From assembly GCF_009695765.1 (NCBI RefSeq), contig NZ_VUNI01000009.1, positions 1 through 64,000 of the forward strand: 64,000 bases of DNA. Reading direction: 5' to 3'. Under the pieces are notes generated by a model, which was given only the letters and a program-made list of their open reading frames with translations, had not been told where the DNA came from and ran no database searches. This DNA comes from Roseburia porci. GTDB taxonomy: Bacteria > Bacillota > Clostridia > Lachnospirales > Lachnospiraceae. Below are positions 7,266 to 16,941 of the stretch, one piece after another (position 1 is the stretch's first letter; every line of letters starts with the position of its first letter). The position numbers and the translations under genes were made by a program.

Positions 7266-9410
7266 CTATCCATTCACCTTCATGGTCAGCTGAATCCTCT
7301 GCTTCTTCAGGTCAACACTCATGACCTTGACTTCCACAACATCGCCCACGCTTACCACCTCTAACGGATGTTTGATAAAACGATCACACATCTGTGAGAT
7401 ATGCACAAGTCCGTCCTGGTGTACTCCGATATCCACGAAAGTACCAAAGTCGATAACATTTCTTACGGTTCCTTTTAAGATCATACCCGGAGTCAGATCT
7501 TTCATCTCGAGTACATCGCTTCGTAAGATCGGCTTTGGCATGTCCTCTCTCGGATCACGCGCCGGCTTCTCCAGCTCTTTCACAATATCCAAAAGAGTGA
7601 GTTCCCCGATTTCAAGTTCCTCTGCGAGTGTTTTGGAATTTTTGATCTTACCGGAAATTCCTGCAAGGCTTCTCTCTCGCACATCATCCATCGTATAGCC
7701 AAGCTTTGCAAGAAGTTCTTTGGTTGCTGCATAGGATTCCGGATGAACCCCGGTCGCATCCAGTGGATTTTTTCCATCTGTGATGCGCATAAATCCGGCA
7801 CATTGTTCATAAGCTTTCGGTCCAAGTTTTGCAACCTTCAGCAGTTCACTTCTTGATGCAAATCTGCCATGTTCCTCACGGTAAGCTACGATATTCTTTG
7901 CTATGGTTTTGCTGACACCGGATATATACTCCAAAAGTGACGCAGATGCCGTATTCAGATCTACTCCGACCTTATTCACGCAGTCCTCAACAACACCGCC
8001 AAGTGCTTCACTCAGCTTCTTCTGGTTCATATCATGCTGATACTGTCCAACACCAATGGATTTTGGATCGATCTTAACAAGCTCCGCCAGCGGATCCTGC
8101 AGTCGTCTTGCCATGGAAGCTGCGCTTCTTTGTCCCACATCAAAATTCGGAAATTCTTCTGTTGCAAGCCTGCTGGCAGAATATACGGACGCTCCAGCCT
8201 CATTTACAATAATATACTGGACCTGCACCGGAATTTCTTTCAAAAGCTGTACAATGATCTGCTCTGATTCCCTGGAAGCAGTTCCATTTCCCAGGGAAAT
8301 CAATGTAATATGGTATTTTGAGATTAATTTCTTTAAAACGTTCTTTGCTTCCTCTACTTTGTTCTGCGGCGCAGTTGGATAAATTACCGTCGTATCAAGC
8401 ACTTTTCCGGTCGGATCAACAACAGCCAGCTTACATCCCGTACGGAATGCAGGATCCCATCCAAGTACAACCTGGCCTGCGATCGGCGGCTGCATCAAAA
8501 GCTGTTCCAGGTTCTTTCCAAAAACCTTGATTGCACCATCTTCCGCACGCTCGGTCATATCACTTCGGATCTCACGCTCAATCGCCGGTGCGATCAGCCT
8601 GTCATATGCATCCTTTGCAACTTCTTTCAGAATATCCGCTGCGGAACTTTCCCTGCGGATCATCTTCTTCTCCAGGTATCTTAATATATCTTCCTCCGGA
8701 GCTTCCACTTTAACATTTAAGATTTTTTCTTTCTCGCCACGGTTTAAAGCCAGTATCCGATGCCCTGCAAGTTTGTTCAGCGGTTCATCAAATTCATAGT
8801 ACATCTCATATACCGATTCCGCTTCCGGATCTTTTGCAGTCGAAATGATCCGTCCATTTTTCATTGTGAGTTCACGGATTCTTGTCCGATACGCTGCATC
8901 ATCAGAAACTGCCTCTGCAAGAATATCCTTTGCTCCTGCCAGTGCCTCTTCCGCAGTAAGCACTTCCTTTTCTTCATTGACATATTTTGCTGCCTCCGCC
9001 ATATAATCACACCCCGGCTGCTGAAGTATGATCAGATTGGCAAGCGGCTCAAGTCCTCTCTCCTTTGCGATTGTCGCACGTGTACGACGTTTTGGACGAT
9101 ACGGACGATACAGATCGTCAACAGCAACCTGTGTCTCTGCTGCAAGGATCTGTGCTTTTAACTCCTCTGTGAGTTTTCCCTGTTCTTCTATACTGGATAA
9201 TACGGACTCTTTTTTCTCTTCCAGATTTCTGAGATAATTCAGCCGGTCAAACAGATTTCTGAGCACTTCATCATTTAATGCCCCTGTCGCTTCTTTCCGG
9301 TAACGGGCAATAAAAGGGATCGTGTTTCCCTCATCGATCAGTTTTACGGCTGCTTCTGCCTGATTTTTCCTGATGTTCAGTTCTTCGGCAATTTTTGCTA
9401 TAATGTCCAT
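7266..9410 (-). CDS. tex: Tex family RNA-binding transcription accessory protein
   Basis: The 714-residue protein has the Tex architecture. It has an N-terminal helical region beginning MDIIAKIAEELNIR, a YqgF/RNase H-like domain (GWDPAFRTGCKLAVVD, about residues 320-335), a helix-hairpin-helix region (LNTASASLLEYISGVS) and a C-terminal S1 domain (LTPGMILKGTVRNVIDFGTF, near 635-715). Tex binds nucleic acid and influences transcription; its exact role is unsettled. AAAGGA precedes the ATG, and the gene has its own promoter. Length is normal for the family. Confidence 0.96.
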   Translation of the reverse strand: MDIIAKIAEELNIRKNQAEAAVKLIDEGNTIPFIARYRKEATGALNDEVLRNLFDRLNYLRNLEEKKESVLSSIEEQGKLTEELKAQILAAETQVAVDDLYRPYRPKRRTRATIAKERGLEPLANLIILQQPGCDYMAEAAKYVNEEKEVLTAEEALAGAKDILAEAVSDDAAYRTRIRELTMKNGRIISTAKDPEAESVYEMYYEFDEPLNKLAGHRILALNRGEKEKILNVKVEAPEEDILRYLEKKMIRRESSAADILKEVAKDAYDRLIAPAIEREIRSDMTERAEDGAIKVFGKNLEQLLMQPPIAGQVVLGWDPAFRTGCKLAVVDPTGKVLDTTVIYPTAPQNKVEEAKNVLKKLISKYHITLISLGNGTASRESEQIIVQLLKEIPVQVQYIIVNEAGASVYSASRLATEEFPNFDVGQRSAASMARRLQDPLAELVKIDPKSIGVGQYQHDMNQKKLSEALGGVVEDCVNKVGVDLNTASASLLEYISGVSKTIAKNIVAYREEHGRFASRSELLKVAKLGPKAYEQCAGFMRITDGKNPLDATGVHPESYAATKELLAKLGYTMDDVRERSLAGISGKIKNSKTLAEELEIGELTLLDIVKELEKPARDPREDMPKPILRSDVLEMKDLTPGMILKGTVRNVIDFGTFVDIGVHQDGLVHISQMCDRFIKHPLEVVSVGDVVEVKVMSVDLKKQRIQLTMKVNG

Positions 9411-9446
9411 TTATTTTTCCTTTCATGGTCAGATTTATCTTTCCCT

Positions 9447-9476
9447 ATTATATATGACGTGGTAAAATATTTGCAA
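9447..9476 (-). promoter_or_regulatory. Promoter of tex
   Basis: TTGCAA (9471-9476) and TATAAT (9447-9452) are 18 bases apart on the minus strand and about 40 bases from the tex start codon. Confidence 0.65.
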
Positions 9477-9518
9477 GAGCGCCCGGACAAAAGTCGGGCA
9501 TTTGGAGGTTACTTTTTT

Positions 9519-9902
9519 ATGCAATACTCAAATTATCAATCCGGTCCCATGTACCAGCCGCCTGTACCAAATAAACGTTCAGCCGGAATGGAGACCGCTG
9601 CTTTTGTACTTGGCATCGTTTCAATCGTGACCTGTACATGTATCTATATTTCTGTCATCTGCGGTGCACTTGCTATCATGTTTGCATTGCTTTCCAAAGG
9701 TGGCGCTACATCTATGAGTAATCGTGCACGTTATGCGCTGATTCTTGGTCTGATCGGTCTGATCGCAACCGTCATTATGTATGCCTCAGCTTTTGCCTAT
9801 GCAATCCACACCTATGGCAGCATTGAGAATCTGTTGAAGGAATACTGCAATCTGACCGGGATGGACTTTAACGAATTATACGGAGATCTTTTTGCACAGT
9901 AA
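9519..9902 (+). CDS. DUF4190-like small membrane protein
   Basis: The 127-residue product has a short polar N-terminus rich in Tyr, Gln and Pro, then two hydrophobic segments (about residues 25-50 and 70-95) separated by a small basic loop. This is the DUF4190-like pattern; the function is unknown. The start is placed at 9519 because TTGGAGG lies 10 bases upstream. An in-frame codon at 9459 lacks a ribosome site. An imperfect GCCCGGAC/GTCGGGC hairpin lies just before the ribosome site. It is convergent with the next gene, with only four bases between the stops. Confidence 0.75.
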   Translation: MQYSNYQSGPMYQPPVPNKRSAGMETAAFVLGIVSIVTCTCIYISVICGALAIMFALLSKGGATSMSNRARYALILGLIGLIATVIMYASAFAYAIHTYGSIENLLKEYCNLTGMDFNELYGDLFAQ

Positions 9903-9906
9903 TACC

Positions 9907-10329
9907 TTATCCCGGAATCCGGATTCCATAACGGATCAATAACGTATTTTGTACGATGCAGTTTACAAGAATGATTACAAGTCCAATCCACAGATAAATC
10001 ATACGAAAATGCATACCTGTTTTTCTATGACTTATTTTTCCGTTCGTCTGGCTGACCATAAATATGGTTCCAAGAAAAAATGTATAGCACACAAACGGAT
10101 GCAGCCGGAGCGACAAAAGCAGCCTGCCATGCATCAATGCACGCACGGCCCTTGTTCCGCCGCAGCCTGGGCAATACAGTCCTGTGAGCATATGGAATGC
10201 ACACGGCGGATAGTATGCCATCAGACGGACTCCTGTTATTTTTTCAATTAAGGCATAGATGACTGCAGCTATTATAAGCAGCCATCCTGCAATATAAAAG
10301 CCGCGATCGATCTCTGGATTTGTTTTCAT
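9907..10329 (-). CDS. DUF2752 family membrane protein
   Basis: The 140-residue product has three or four hydrophobic segments and the motif GLYCPGCGGTRAVRAL, which defines the DUF2752 family. The function is not known. The CPxCGG element suggests a structural cysteine pair at the membrane face. The ATG at 10329 has GGAG seven bases upstream, while an earlier in-frame codon does not. Confidence 0.87.
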   Translation of the reverse strand: MKTNPEIDRGFYIAGWLLIIAAVIYALIEKITGVRLMAYYPPCAFHMLTGLYCPGCGGTRAVRALMHGRLLLSLRLHPFVCYTFFLGTIFMVSQTNGKISHRKTGMHFRMIYLWIGLVIILVNCIVQNTLLIRYGIRIPG

Positions 10330-10358
10330 GCTTTTTCTCCATATCAACTATTTTAGTC

Positions 10359-10388
10359 AGTATACACACACTTTTATTTTTTTGTCAA
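10359..10388 (-). promoter_or_regulatory. Promoter of the DUF2752 gene
   Basis: TTGACA (10383-10388) and TATACT (10359-10364) are 18 bases apart on the minus strand, about 30 bases from the start codon. Confidence 0.65.
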
Positions 10389-10416
10389 AAACACAATCAA
10401 AGGAGTACCTATTTTT

Positions 10417-11190
10417 ATGAACCGATCTTCTAAAGAATTAAAAAGACTCGCCAGAGAGAATCTGACTGGTCACTATTCTACCCCGATGGGAGCTTTCGTC
10501 TGTGCAAGTGCCATCAGCCTTGCCATTGAACTTCCATTTTCCATGTTGCAGAATAACACCCAGACAACCCTTCAGACAATTGTATTTGGTCTGGCTGAAT
10601 TTCTGATCGGACTGCTCAGTTCCGTTTTGATCGTTGGTCAGTTTCGTGTCCACCTTTCTATGGCACGGAAACAGCCTTATGAGCTCAAACAGCTTTTCTA
10701 CGGATTCAAAAATCATCCAGACCGGATCATTTTATGTTCCCTGCTGGTTATAATATTCACTGTGCTTGCCTGCATTCCCGCAATTGCCGGAACGATCTTC
10801 TTTCTCCTGAAACAGGGAATTCCAGGTGTCATCGTCTGTGCAGCTACCATGATCATCAGTCTGATCCTGTGCATTCTGCTCCAGCTGATGTTCCAGCAGA
10901 TCTATTTTCTGCTGCTTGACCGTCAGGACTTAAGTGCCATGGGATGCATCAAAGAATCTGCACGTCTCATGAAAGGACATAAAGGACGCCTGTTCTATAT
11001 TCTTTTAAGTTTCCTTGGCATGGATATCCTTGTGCTTCTTTCACTTGGCATCGGCTCACTCTGGATCATGCCATATCAGTCTCAGACTTATACTCTTTTC
11101 TATCTGGATATCACTGGACAACTTCCGGAAGTATCCGCATCCGGTTCTGCTCCACAGCAGGATCAGCCAACATTTAATGAATATGTATAA
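10417..11190 (+). CDS. DUF975 family membrane protein
   Basis: The 257-residue product starts with the DUF975 signature: a short N-terminal helix with LARENLTGHYSTPMGAF, followed by about six hydrophobic segments. The biochemical role of the family is unknown. AGGAG lies 11 bases before the ATG. It is 34 bases upstream of the uracil permease gene on the same strand and is probably transcribed with it. Confidence 0.82.
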   Translation: MNRSSKELKRLARENLTGHYSTPMGAFVCASAISLAIELPFSMLQNNTQTTLQTIVFGLAEFLIGLLSSVLIVGQFRVHLSMARKQPYELKQLFYGFKNHPDRIILCSLLVIIFTVLACIPAIAGTIFFLLKQGIPGVIVCAATMIISLILCILLQLMFQQIYFLLLDRQDLSAMGCIKESARLMKGHKGRLFYILLSFLGMDILVLLSLGIGSLWIMPYQSQTYTLFYLDITGQLPEVSASGSAPQQDQPTFNEYV

Positions 11191-11224
11191 ACACATATAA
11201 AATACTTTAAGGAGGAGTTTCATT

Positions 11225-12637
11225 ATGACTCACAAAAATGATGTAATTCGTGATGCAAGCGTGCTCGGTGTTCCAAAAATGCTTCTGCTCGGTCTGCAGC
11301 ACATGTTTGCCATGTTCGGAGCAACAATCCTTGTCCCGATTCTGGTTAACAGCTACTTTGAAAGTTCCAGCCAGGTTCTTTCCGTTCAGGTAACACTGTT
11401 CTGCGCCGGCATCGGAACCTTATTTTTTCACCTTTGTTCCAAGTTCAAAGTTCCTGCTTTTCTTGGTTCATCCTTTGCTTTTCTTGGTGGATTTGCTACT
11501 GTTGCCAACCTTGACTCTGGAATGTATGCCAATATGCCCGACATCGAAAAACTGCAGTATGCATGTGGCGGTATCGTTGTCGCAGGACTGTTATATCTGA
11601 TTCTTGCACTGATCATTAAACTGGCCGGTGTAAAACGTGTCATGCGTTTCCTTCCACCAGTTGTAACCGGTCCGATCATCATCTGTATCGGATTAAGCCT
11701 TGCCCCATCTGCGGTATCCAATGCCTCAACCAACTGGCTGATCGCACTGGTTGCACTTGCCGTTATCATAATCTTCAACATCTGTGGAAAGGGTATGTTT
11801 AAGATCATCCCGATTCTTCTCGGTGTTGTAATCTCTTATGCATTTGCATTTATTTTAAACAGTTTTGGTATAACCAACCCGGATGGCTCTGCGATTCTGG
11901 ACTTTACGAACGTTGCATCCGCAAGTATCGTCGGACTTCCACCTTTCCGTATCTGCAAATTTGACCTGACTGCAATCCTCGTTATGGCTCCGATCGCAAT
12001 TGCAACCATGATGGAGCATATCGGAGATATGTCTGCAATTTCTGCTACTGTCGGTCAGAATTTTATTGAAGATCCAGGTCTTCACCGTACGCTGATCGGT
12101 GACGGTCTTGCAACCTCCTTCTCAGCCCTGATCGGTGGTCCGGCCAACACAACTTATGGAGAAAATACCGGTGTTCTGGAATTAAGCCGTGTACATGATC
12201 CTAAAGTTGTCCGTATCGCAGCATGCTATGCCATCGTTTTAAGTTTCATTCCTAAAGTTGCCGAAATCATCGGTTCCATGCCAGCCTCCATCATTGGCGG
12301 TGTCAGCTTCATTCTTTATGGAATGATCTCTGCAATCGGCGTCCGTAATGTTGTAGAAAACCATGTAGACTTTACCAAATCCCGCAATCTGATCATTGCA
12401 GCTGTAATTCTGGTATCCGGTCTTGGTTTCTCCAACGGACTTACTTTCACCATTGCAGGAACATCCATCACACTGACCTCTCTTGCAATTGCTGCAATCG
12501 CCGGTGTTGTATTAAATGCAATCCTTCCTGGAAATGATTATGATTTTGGAAACGATCCTGAAGGAGATGCATCCCGTGGTGTAGATCTTCGTCCTCATGA
12601 GCTTGAAGAAGAACTTCGCAAAGAAGCAGAAAAATAA
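11225..12637 (+). CDS. uraA: Uracil permease (NCS2/UraA family)
   Basis: This 470-residue NCS2 transporter moves uracil into the cell with protons. It begins with the family segment GLQHMFAMFGATILVP and contains the substrate-site region ATMMEHIGD and the GGPANTTYGENTGV motif that is typical of uracil permeases rather than xanthine/urate ones. About 14 membrane segments are expected. AAGGAGGAG precedes the ATG. No PyrR-type leader is visible, since the gene follows the DUF975 gene directly. Confidence 0.93.
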   Translation: MTHKNDVIRDASVLGVPKMLLLGLQHMFAMFGATILVPILVNSYFESSSQVLSVQVTLFCAGIGTLFFHLCSKFKVPAFLGSSFAFLGGFATVANLDSGMYANMPDIEKLQYACGGIVVAGLLYLILALIIKLAGVKRVMRFLPPVVTGPIIICIGLSLAPSAVSNASTNWLIALVALAVIIIFNICGKGMFKIIPILLGVVISYAFAFILNSFGITNPDGSAILDFTNVASASIVGLPPFRICKFDLTAILVMAPIAIATMMEHIGDMSAISATVGQNFIEDPGLHRTLIGDGLATSFSALIGGPANTTYGENTGVLELSRVHDPKVVRIAACYAIVLSFIPKVAEIIGSMPASIIGGVSFILYGMISAIGVRNVVENHVDFTKSRNLIIAAVILVSGLGFSNGLTFTIAGTSITLTSLAIAAIAGVVLNAILPGNDYDFGNDPEGDASRGVDLRPHELEEELRKEAEK

Positions 12638-12664
12638 AAACGATATTTATCTCATGGAAACGCA

Positions 12665-12706
12665 AAAAACGCATGCCGGCAGGATCTTGCTGGCATGCGT
12701 TTTTTA
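12665..12706. terminator. Bidirectional terminator between uraA and coaBC
   Basis: A strong stem ACGCATGCCGGCA / TGCTGGCATGCGT (one G-T mismatch) with a six-base loop is flanked by AAAAAA on the left and TTTTTT on the right. It can therefore end uraA transcripts on the plus strand and coaBC transcripts on the minus strand. Confidence 0.92.
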
Positions 12707-12763
12707 CATATATTTTTGCATATATTACATTGTTCAATTTCATTTTAAGTGCTTCACAAAGCT

Positions 12764-13960
12764 TTATTTCTCTATCTGTGTAAGGATCTCATCCATGATT
12801 GCATCTGCAACTTCTGATTTTGACATGATCGGAAGTTCTTTTGCTCCCGCTCTCGTGATCAGTGTTACGATATTGGTATCCGTACCAAATCCCGCACCAC
12901 TCACTTTCAGGTTATTTGCAACGATCATATCTACGTTCTTCTTATCCAGTTTTGCAGTGGAATTCTCAACCATATGCTCTGTCTCCATTGAAAATCCACA
13001 AATAAACTGTCCTTGTTTCCTGTGCTCACCAAGATATTTCAGGATATCTTCCGTACGTTCGAGTTCAATGGAAGAATCTCCGTCTTTTTTCTTGATTTTC
13101 TCATCCGCAGGATTGACCGGACGATAGTCAGCTACTGCAGCCGCCTTAATAATGATATCCTGGCTGTCAGCTCTTGTTTTTACCTCTCGTGCCATGTCTT
13201 CCGCTGAAGTTACCGGAACAACATCAACGAACATCGGAGGCTGGATTGCAACCGGTCCGCTTACAAGTGTCACCTCTGCACCTCGACGCATACAGCATTC
13301 TGCCAGCGCATATCCCATTTTCCCGGTCGAGTGATTGGTAATATACCGCACCGGGTCAATCTTCTCCTGTGTCGGGCCTGCTGTAATAAGCACACGCTTT
13401 CCTGCAAGATCTTTCTCACTGGCAAGCTCTCTTAAAATGTACTGAAGAAGTGTCTCCGGTTCTGGCATTTTGCCGGCTCCGGTATCACCACATGCAAGAT
13501 ATCCGTTTGCCGGGTCAATAATCTCAAATCCATAATGTTTCAGTTTCTCCAGATTGTCTTGTACGATCTGATTGGTATACATATTCGTATTCATGGCAGG
13601 AGATACAAGCTTTGGACATTTTGCAGCAAGAATCGTTGTGGTCAGCATATCATCCGCGATTCCATTGGCCATCTTTCCGATCACATTGGCTGATGCAGGT
13701 GCTACCATGAAAATATCTGCACGTTTTGCAAGCGCAACATGTTCCACATTATACTGAAAATTGCGATCAAATGTATCCACCAGACATTTATGACTTGTCA
13801 GTGTCTCAAATGTGATCGGATTAATAAAATTCGTTGCATTCTGTGTCATGATGACATTCACGTCCGCATGAAGCTTGACCAGCGCACTCGCAAGATATGC
13901 GATCTTATACGCAGCAATACTTCCTGTCACACCAAGCACAACTGTTTTTCCTTTCAGCAT
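12764..13960 (-). CDS. coaBC: Bifunctional phosphopantothenoylcysteine decarboxylase/phosphopantothenate-cysteine ligase
   Basis: CoaBC makes 4'-phosphopantetheine from 4'-phosphopantothenate and cysteine in CoA synthesis. The 398-residue product has an N-terminal flavin-binding CoaC domain (GVTGSIAAYK near residue 10, SPAMNTNMY near 120, GYLACGDTGAGKMPEP near 155). The C-terminal CoaB domain follows, with ITAGPTQEKIDPVRYI near 190 and NHSTGKMGYALA after it. It follows the ECF S-component gene by 32 bases, so transport and use of pantothenate are probably linked. Confidence 0.96.
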   Translation of the reverse strand: MLKGKTVVLGVTGSIAAYKIAYLASALVKLHADVNVIMTQNATNFINPITFETLTSHKCLVDTFDRNFQYNVEHVALAKRADIFMVAPASANVIGKMANGIADDMLTTTILAAKCPKLVSPAMNTNMYTNQIVQDNLEKLKHYGFEIIDPANGYLACGDTGAGKMPEPETLLQYILRELASEKDLAGKRVLITAGPTQEKIDPVRYITNHSTGKMGYALAECCMRRGAEVTLVSGPVAIQPPMFVDVVPVTSAEDMAREVKTRADSQDIIIKAAAVADYRPVNPADEKIKKKDGDSSIELERTEDILKYLGEHRKQGQFICGFSMETEHMVENSTAKLDKKNVDMIVANNLKVSGAGFGTDTNIVTLITRAGAKELPIMSKSEVADAIMDEILTQIEK

Positions 13961-13992
13961 AATATAAATCCTCCGTTTCGTTCCTATCCTTG

Positions 13993-14808
13993 TTATTTAA
14001 TCGGTTTGATCTTTGTGAGTACTGCTCCGATCGCATATACGATCACTGCAGCGACGATTGCTTCAATTACACCGTTAAAGCTGATTACACCACCAATTAC
14101 ACCAAGTACCGCATTCGCATCAATACTGAGTGCATTGGCATATGCATCTTTGTATAAAACAAAAATTCCGCCCATAACTAACAGTGTGTTAATAAATGCT
14201 CCGGAAATTCCGGCATATACAAATGACAGCACATTCGCATCTTTTTTCATGGTTGCGAACTGAAGTACAACAAATATAACTGCAGCAACAATGATGCTGA
14301 TGATCAGATTGACACTCTCAGCCATGTTTCCATCTGACATTTTTGCGATAAAAGCATGAAGTCCAAATCCAAGCAGTACACATACTGCAAGATTTAAAAT
14401 AATTCCCCATAGTTTTTTGCTTTCTGATGATAATGCCTTTTTGATCAGCATATATACAAAATATGGCAGTACACCTACTAAAATACGTGGTACAAAGCAG
14501 ATAAATAAGCTTTTAAAAATTCCTGCTGTTCCGACTACGCTGCTCGCAAGTACCGGTGAAAATACAAACGCAGACAGTGATGACGGCATAATCGTATTTT
14601 TAATAAAACTTGTGAATCCAAATACAAACCCAAGAAATGCTCCTTTTTTCGGGCCGCAGAAAAGTGAGCCTAAGATTACCGGGATATGTATGATCGTTGC
14701 ATTGATTACTACGAGTGGGATATATCCCAATGGTGTGAATGCCATGATAATAATAATGGCAGTGAATAGACTGGTCAGTACCAGTTCAGATGTTTTGTTG
14801 TTTCGCAT
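13993..14808 (-). CDS. ECF transporter S component, probably for pantothenate
   Basis: The 271-residue protein begins with an S-component motif (ELVLTSLFTAIIIIMAFTPLGYIPL) and has about eight hydrophobic segments. It is therefore longer than a minimal six-helix S component: a region containing KKLWGIILNLAVCVLLGFG adds helices. Its position 32 bases before coaBC suggests pantothenate as substrate. That is context only; the sequence itself does not show specificity. GAGAGGA precedes the ATG. No ATPase or T component is adjacent, as in group II ECF systems. Confidence 0.82.
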   Translation of the reverse strand: MRNNKTSELVLTSLFTAIIIIMAFTPLGYIPLVVINATIIHIPVILGSLFCGPKKGAFLGFVFGFTSFIKNTIMPSSLSAFVFSPVLASSVVGTAGIFKSLFICFVPRILVGVLPYFVYMLIKKALSSESKKLWGIILNLAVCVLLGFGLHAFIAKMSDGNMAESVNLIISIIVAAVIFVVLQFATMKKDANVLSFVYAGISGAFINTLLVMGGIFVLYKDAYANALSIDANAVLGVIGGVISFNGVIEAIVAAVIVYAIGAVLTKIKPIK

Positions 14809-14973
14809 TGCTTTTTCCTCTCATTCCAGGTAAGATCCATTTTTGGTCTCTTCCTCTTTTTTGCAAATGCAACTATTTTGCATTTTCTGTCTTTCCAGGG
14901 TCAGATCACTTGATTCCAGAATCCGGTAACCAGTCATCTTTCCCATAATATCACTGCAATAATGATTTGTAAA
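14809..14973 (-). promoter_or_regulatory. Promoter and structured leader of the ECF S-component gene
   Basis: TTTACA (14968-14973) and TATTAT (14945-14950) are 17 bases apart on the minus strand. The start codon is about 140 bases further on, leaving a long leader that contains a small ATGCAAAAT/TTGCAT hairpin (about 14870-14886). I do not recognise a known riboswitch class in it. Confidence 0.6.
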
Positions 14974-15004
14974 CAAAAACAGCCATGCCTTACGGCATGA
15001 CTGT
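14974..15004 (-). terminator. Terminator of the butyrate operon (after etfA)
   Basis: ACAGTCATGCC and GGCATGGCTGT form an 11-base-pair stem (one G-T pair) with loop GTAA, followed by TTTTTG. It lies about 28 bases after the etfA stop codon, and its U-tract touches the -35 box of the next gene. Confidence 0.9.
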
Positions 15005-15031
15005 CTCTATAAGTCTACCTGAGCAGGTAAA

Positions 15032-16078
15032 TTATTTACCTAATTCAGCTTTTAACTGAGCAGTAAGTGCTGGAACGATCTTGTTTAAGTCTCCAACGAT
15101 ACCATAATCAGCTACATCGAAGATTGGAGCATCAGCATCTTTGTTGATTGCGATGATGATGTCAGACTCTTCCATACCAGCTACGTGCTGGATTGCTCCG
15201 GAAATACCGATTGCAAAGTATACGTTTGGACGTACTGTTTTACCAGTCTGCCCTACCTGATAATCCTGTGCTAACCAGCCGTTCTCTACAGCAGCACGTG
15301 AGCAGCTTACCATTCCGCCTAATACGTCAGCAAGCTCTTTTAACATACCGAAGTTCTCAGCGCTTCCAACTCCACGACCACCAGATACAAGGATCTTAGC
15401 GTCCATGATGTTCTCAACGTTTCCAACTGCCTTAACAACTTCTTCGATCTCAACATATTTGTTGTTCTCTTTCAGTTCTGGATTGAACTCTACAACGTTT
15501 GCTTTTGCACCTTCGATTGGAGCGATCTTCTGCATAACACCAGGACGAACGGTTGCCATCTGAGGACGGTTGTCTGGACATGCGATTGTAGCAATTGTGT
15601 TTCCACCGAATGCAGGACGAGTCATCAGTAACTGATTGTGTTTCTGCTGATCTTCTTTACCTGGAACTGCTACTAATGGGAAATCTCCGATCTCAAGCAT
15701 TGTACAGTCTGCAGTAAGACCTGTCTGTACTCTTGCAGATACAGTAGGACCTAAATCTCTACCGATTGCTGTAGCACCAACTAACATGATCTCTGGTTTG
15801 TACTCATTGATAACAGCTGTTAAAGCCTGTGCATATGGCTCAGTTCTGTATGTCTCTAATAATGGATTATCAACAACGATTACCTTATCAGCGCCATATA
15901 CTGCTAACTGATCTGCTAAACCTTTTACGTTGGATCCAAGAAGTACTGCTGTTACCTCAGTATTTAAATCTTTTGCTAATTCTTTACCTTTTCCAATTAA
16001 CTCAAAAGCGATTGGACTAATTTCATTGTCAACCTGCTGTGCGTAGATAAATACGCCCTTATATTCTTCTAAACCCAT
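15032..16078 (-). CDS. etfA: Electron transfer flavoprotein alpha subunit
   Basis: EtfA and EtfB carry FAD and, with butyryl-CoA dehydrogenase, bifurcate electrons from NADH to crotonyl-CoA and ferredoxin. The 348-residue product has the C-terminal FAD-binding signature ([14 protein letters not shown] near 225, [24 protein letters not shown] near 275). The start is placed at 16078 because GGTGA precedes it at a good distance; GTG codons a few residues earlier would place the start inside that site. It is the last gene of the butyrate cluster, 27 bases after etfB. Confidence 0.94.
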   Translation of the reverse strand: MGLEEYKGVFIYAQQVDNEISPIAFELIGKGKELAKDLNTEVTAVLLGSNVKGLADQLAVYGADKVIVVDNPLLETYRTEPYAQALTAVINEYKPEIMLVGATAIGRDLGPTVSARVQTGLTADCTMLEIGDFPLVAVPGKEDQQKHNQLLMTRPAFGGNTIATIACPDNRPQMATVRPGVMQKIAPIEGAKANVVEFNPELKENNKYVEIEEVVKAVGNVENIMDAKILVSGGRGVGSAENFGMLKELADVLGGMVSCSRAAVENGWLAQDYQVGQTGKTVRPNVYFAIGISGAIQHVAGMEESDIIIAINKDADAPIFDVADYGIVGDLNKIVPALTAQLKAELGK

Positions 16079-16105
16079 TTTTTTCACCACTTTTCTTTCA
16101 GAATG

Positions 16106-16888
16106 TTAGATTACATGTTTCTCTTTTAATTTGTCCATGATATAAGTTACGGATTCTGTTGGATCAAGAGTAACTTTCTCTCCAGCACCTTTACGAACTT
16201 TATCAGAAGCTTTTGCGATCTTTGTTGGTGATCCCTTTAATCCAAGGTTTGAATCATCAACATCTTTCAGATCAGCTCTTCCCCAAACAGTTACTTCTTT
16301 GTCATATGCATCGAAGATTCCGCCTGGAGTCATGTATCTAGGTGTGTTTAATTCAGAAAGTGCTGTAACTAAGCAAGGCATTTTTGCTTTCAGCATATGG
16401 TATCTGTCTTCATACTGACGTTTTACTACAACAGAATCTCCCTCAACTTTGATATCCTCTGCATAAGAGATTACAGGGATTCCAAGATGCTCAGCGATCT
16501 GTGGTCCAACCTGTGCAGTATCTCCATCGATAGCCTGACGTCCTGTGATGATCAGATCATAATCGATGTTTCTTAATGCACCAGCGATTGTTGTAGATGT
16601 TGCCCATGTATCAGCTCCACCTAAAACTCTGTCTGTTACAAGTACTGCATGATCAGCTCCCATAGCTAAAGCTTCACGAAGTACATCATCAGCTTTTGGA
16701 AGTCCCATAGTAAGTACAGTTACTTCTGCACCTGTCTGTTCTTTAATTCTTAATGCTGCCTCAAGACCAGCTTTGTCATCTGGGTTCATGATAGCAAGCA
16801 TAGCTGCTCTATCAAGAGTTCCGTCTGGGTTGAACTTAACGCCGCCCTTTGTATCAGGAACCTGTTTAATACATACTACGATTTTCAT
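16106..16888 (-). CDS. etfB: Electron transfer flavoprotein beta subunit
   Basis: This 260-residue subunit starts MKIVVCIKQVPDT and contains GADHAVLVTD and the GRQAIDGDTAQVGPQIAEHL signature of EtfB. In bifurcating EtfB-Bcd complexes the beta subunit carries the electron-bifurcating flavin. Order bcd-etfB-etfA is the conserved order for this complex and supports a butyrate role rather than fatty-acid oxidation. Confidence 0.95.
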   Translation of the reverse strand: MKIVVCIKQVPDTKGGVKFNPDGTLDRAAMLAIMNPDDKAGLEAALRIKEQTGAEVTVLTMGLPKADDVLREALAMGADHAVLVTDRVLGGADTWATSTTIAGALRNIDYDLIITGRQAIDGDTAQVGPQIAEHLGIPVISYAEDIKVEGDSVVVKRQYEDRYHMLKAKMPCLVTALSELNTPRYMTPGGIFDAYDKEVTVWGRADLKDVDDSNLGLKGSPTKIAKASDKVRKGAGEKVTLDPTESVTYIMDKLKEKHVI

Positions 16889-16941
16889 GTATTTGTTCTC
16901 CTTCTATCTTATTCTACAAGCTTTTATACCGCTCTTTGTGA

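Noticed and set aside
14809-14944. Thiamine or preQ1 riboswitch before the ECF S-component gene
   Set aside because: The conserved core blocks of those classes are not present.
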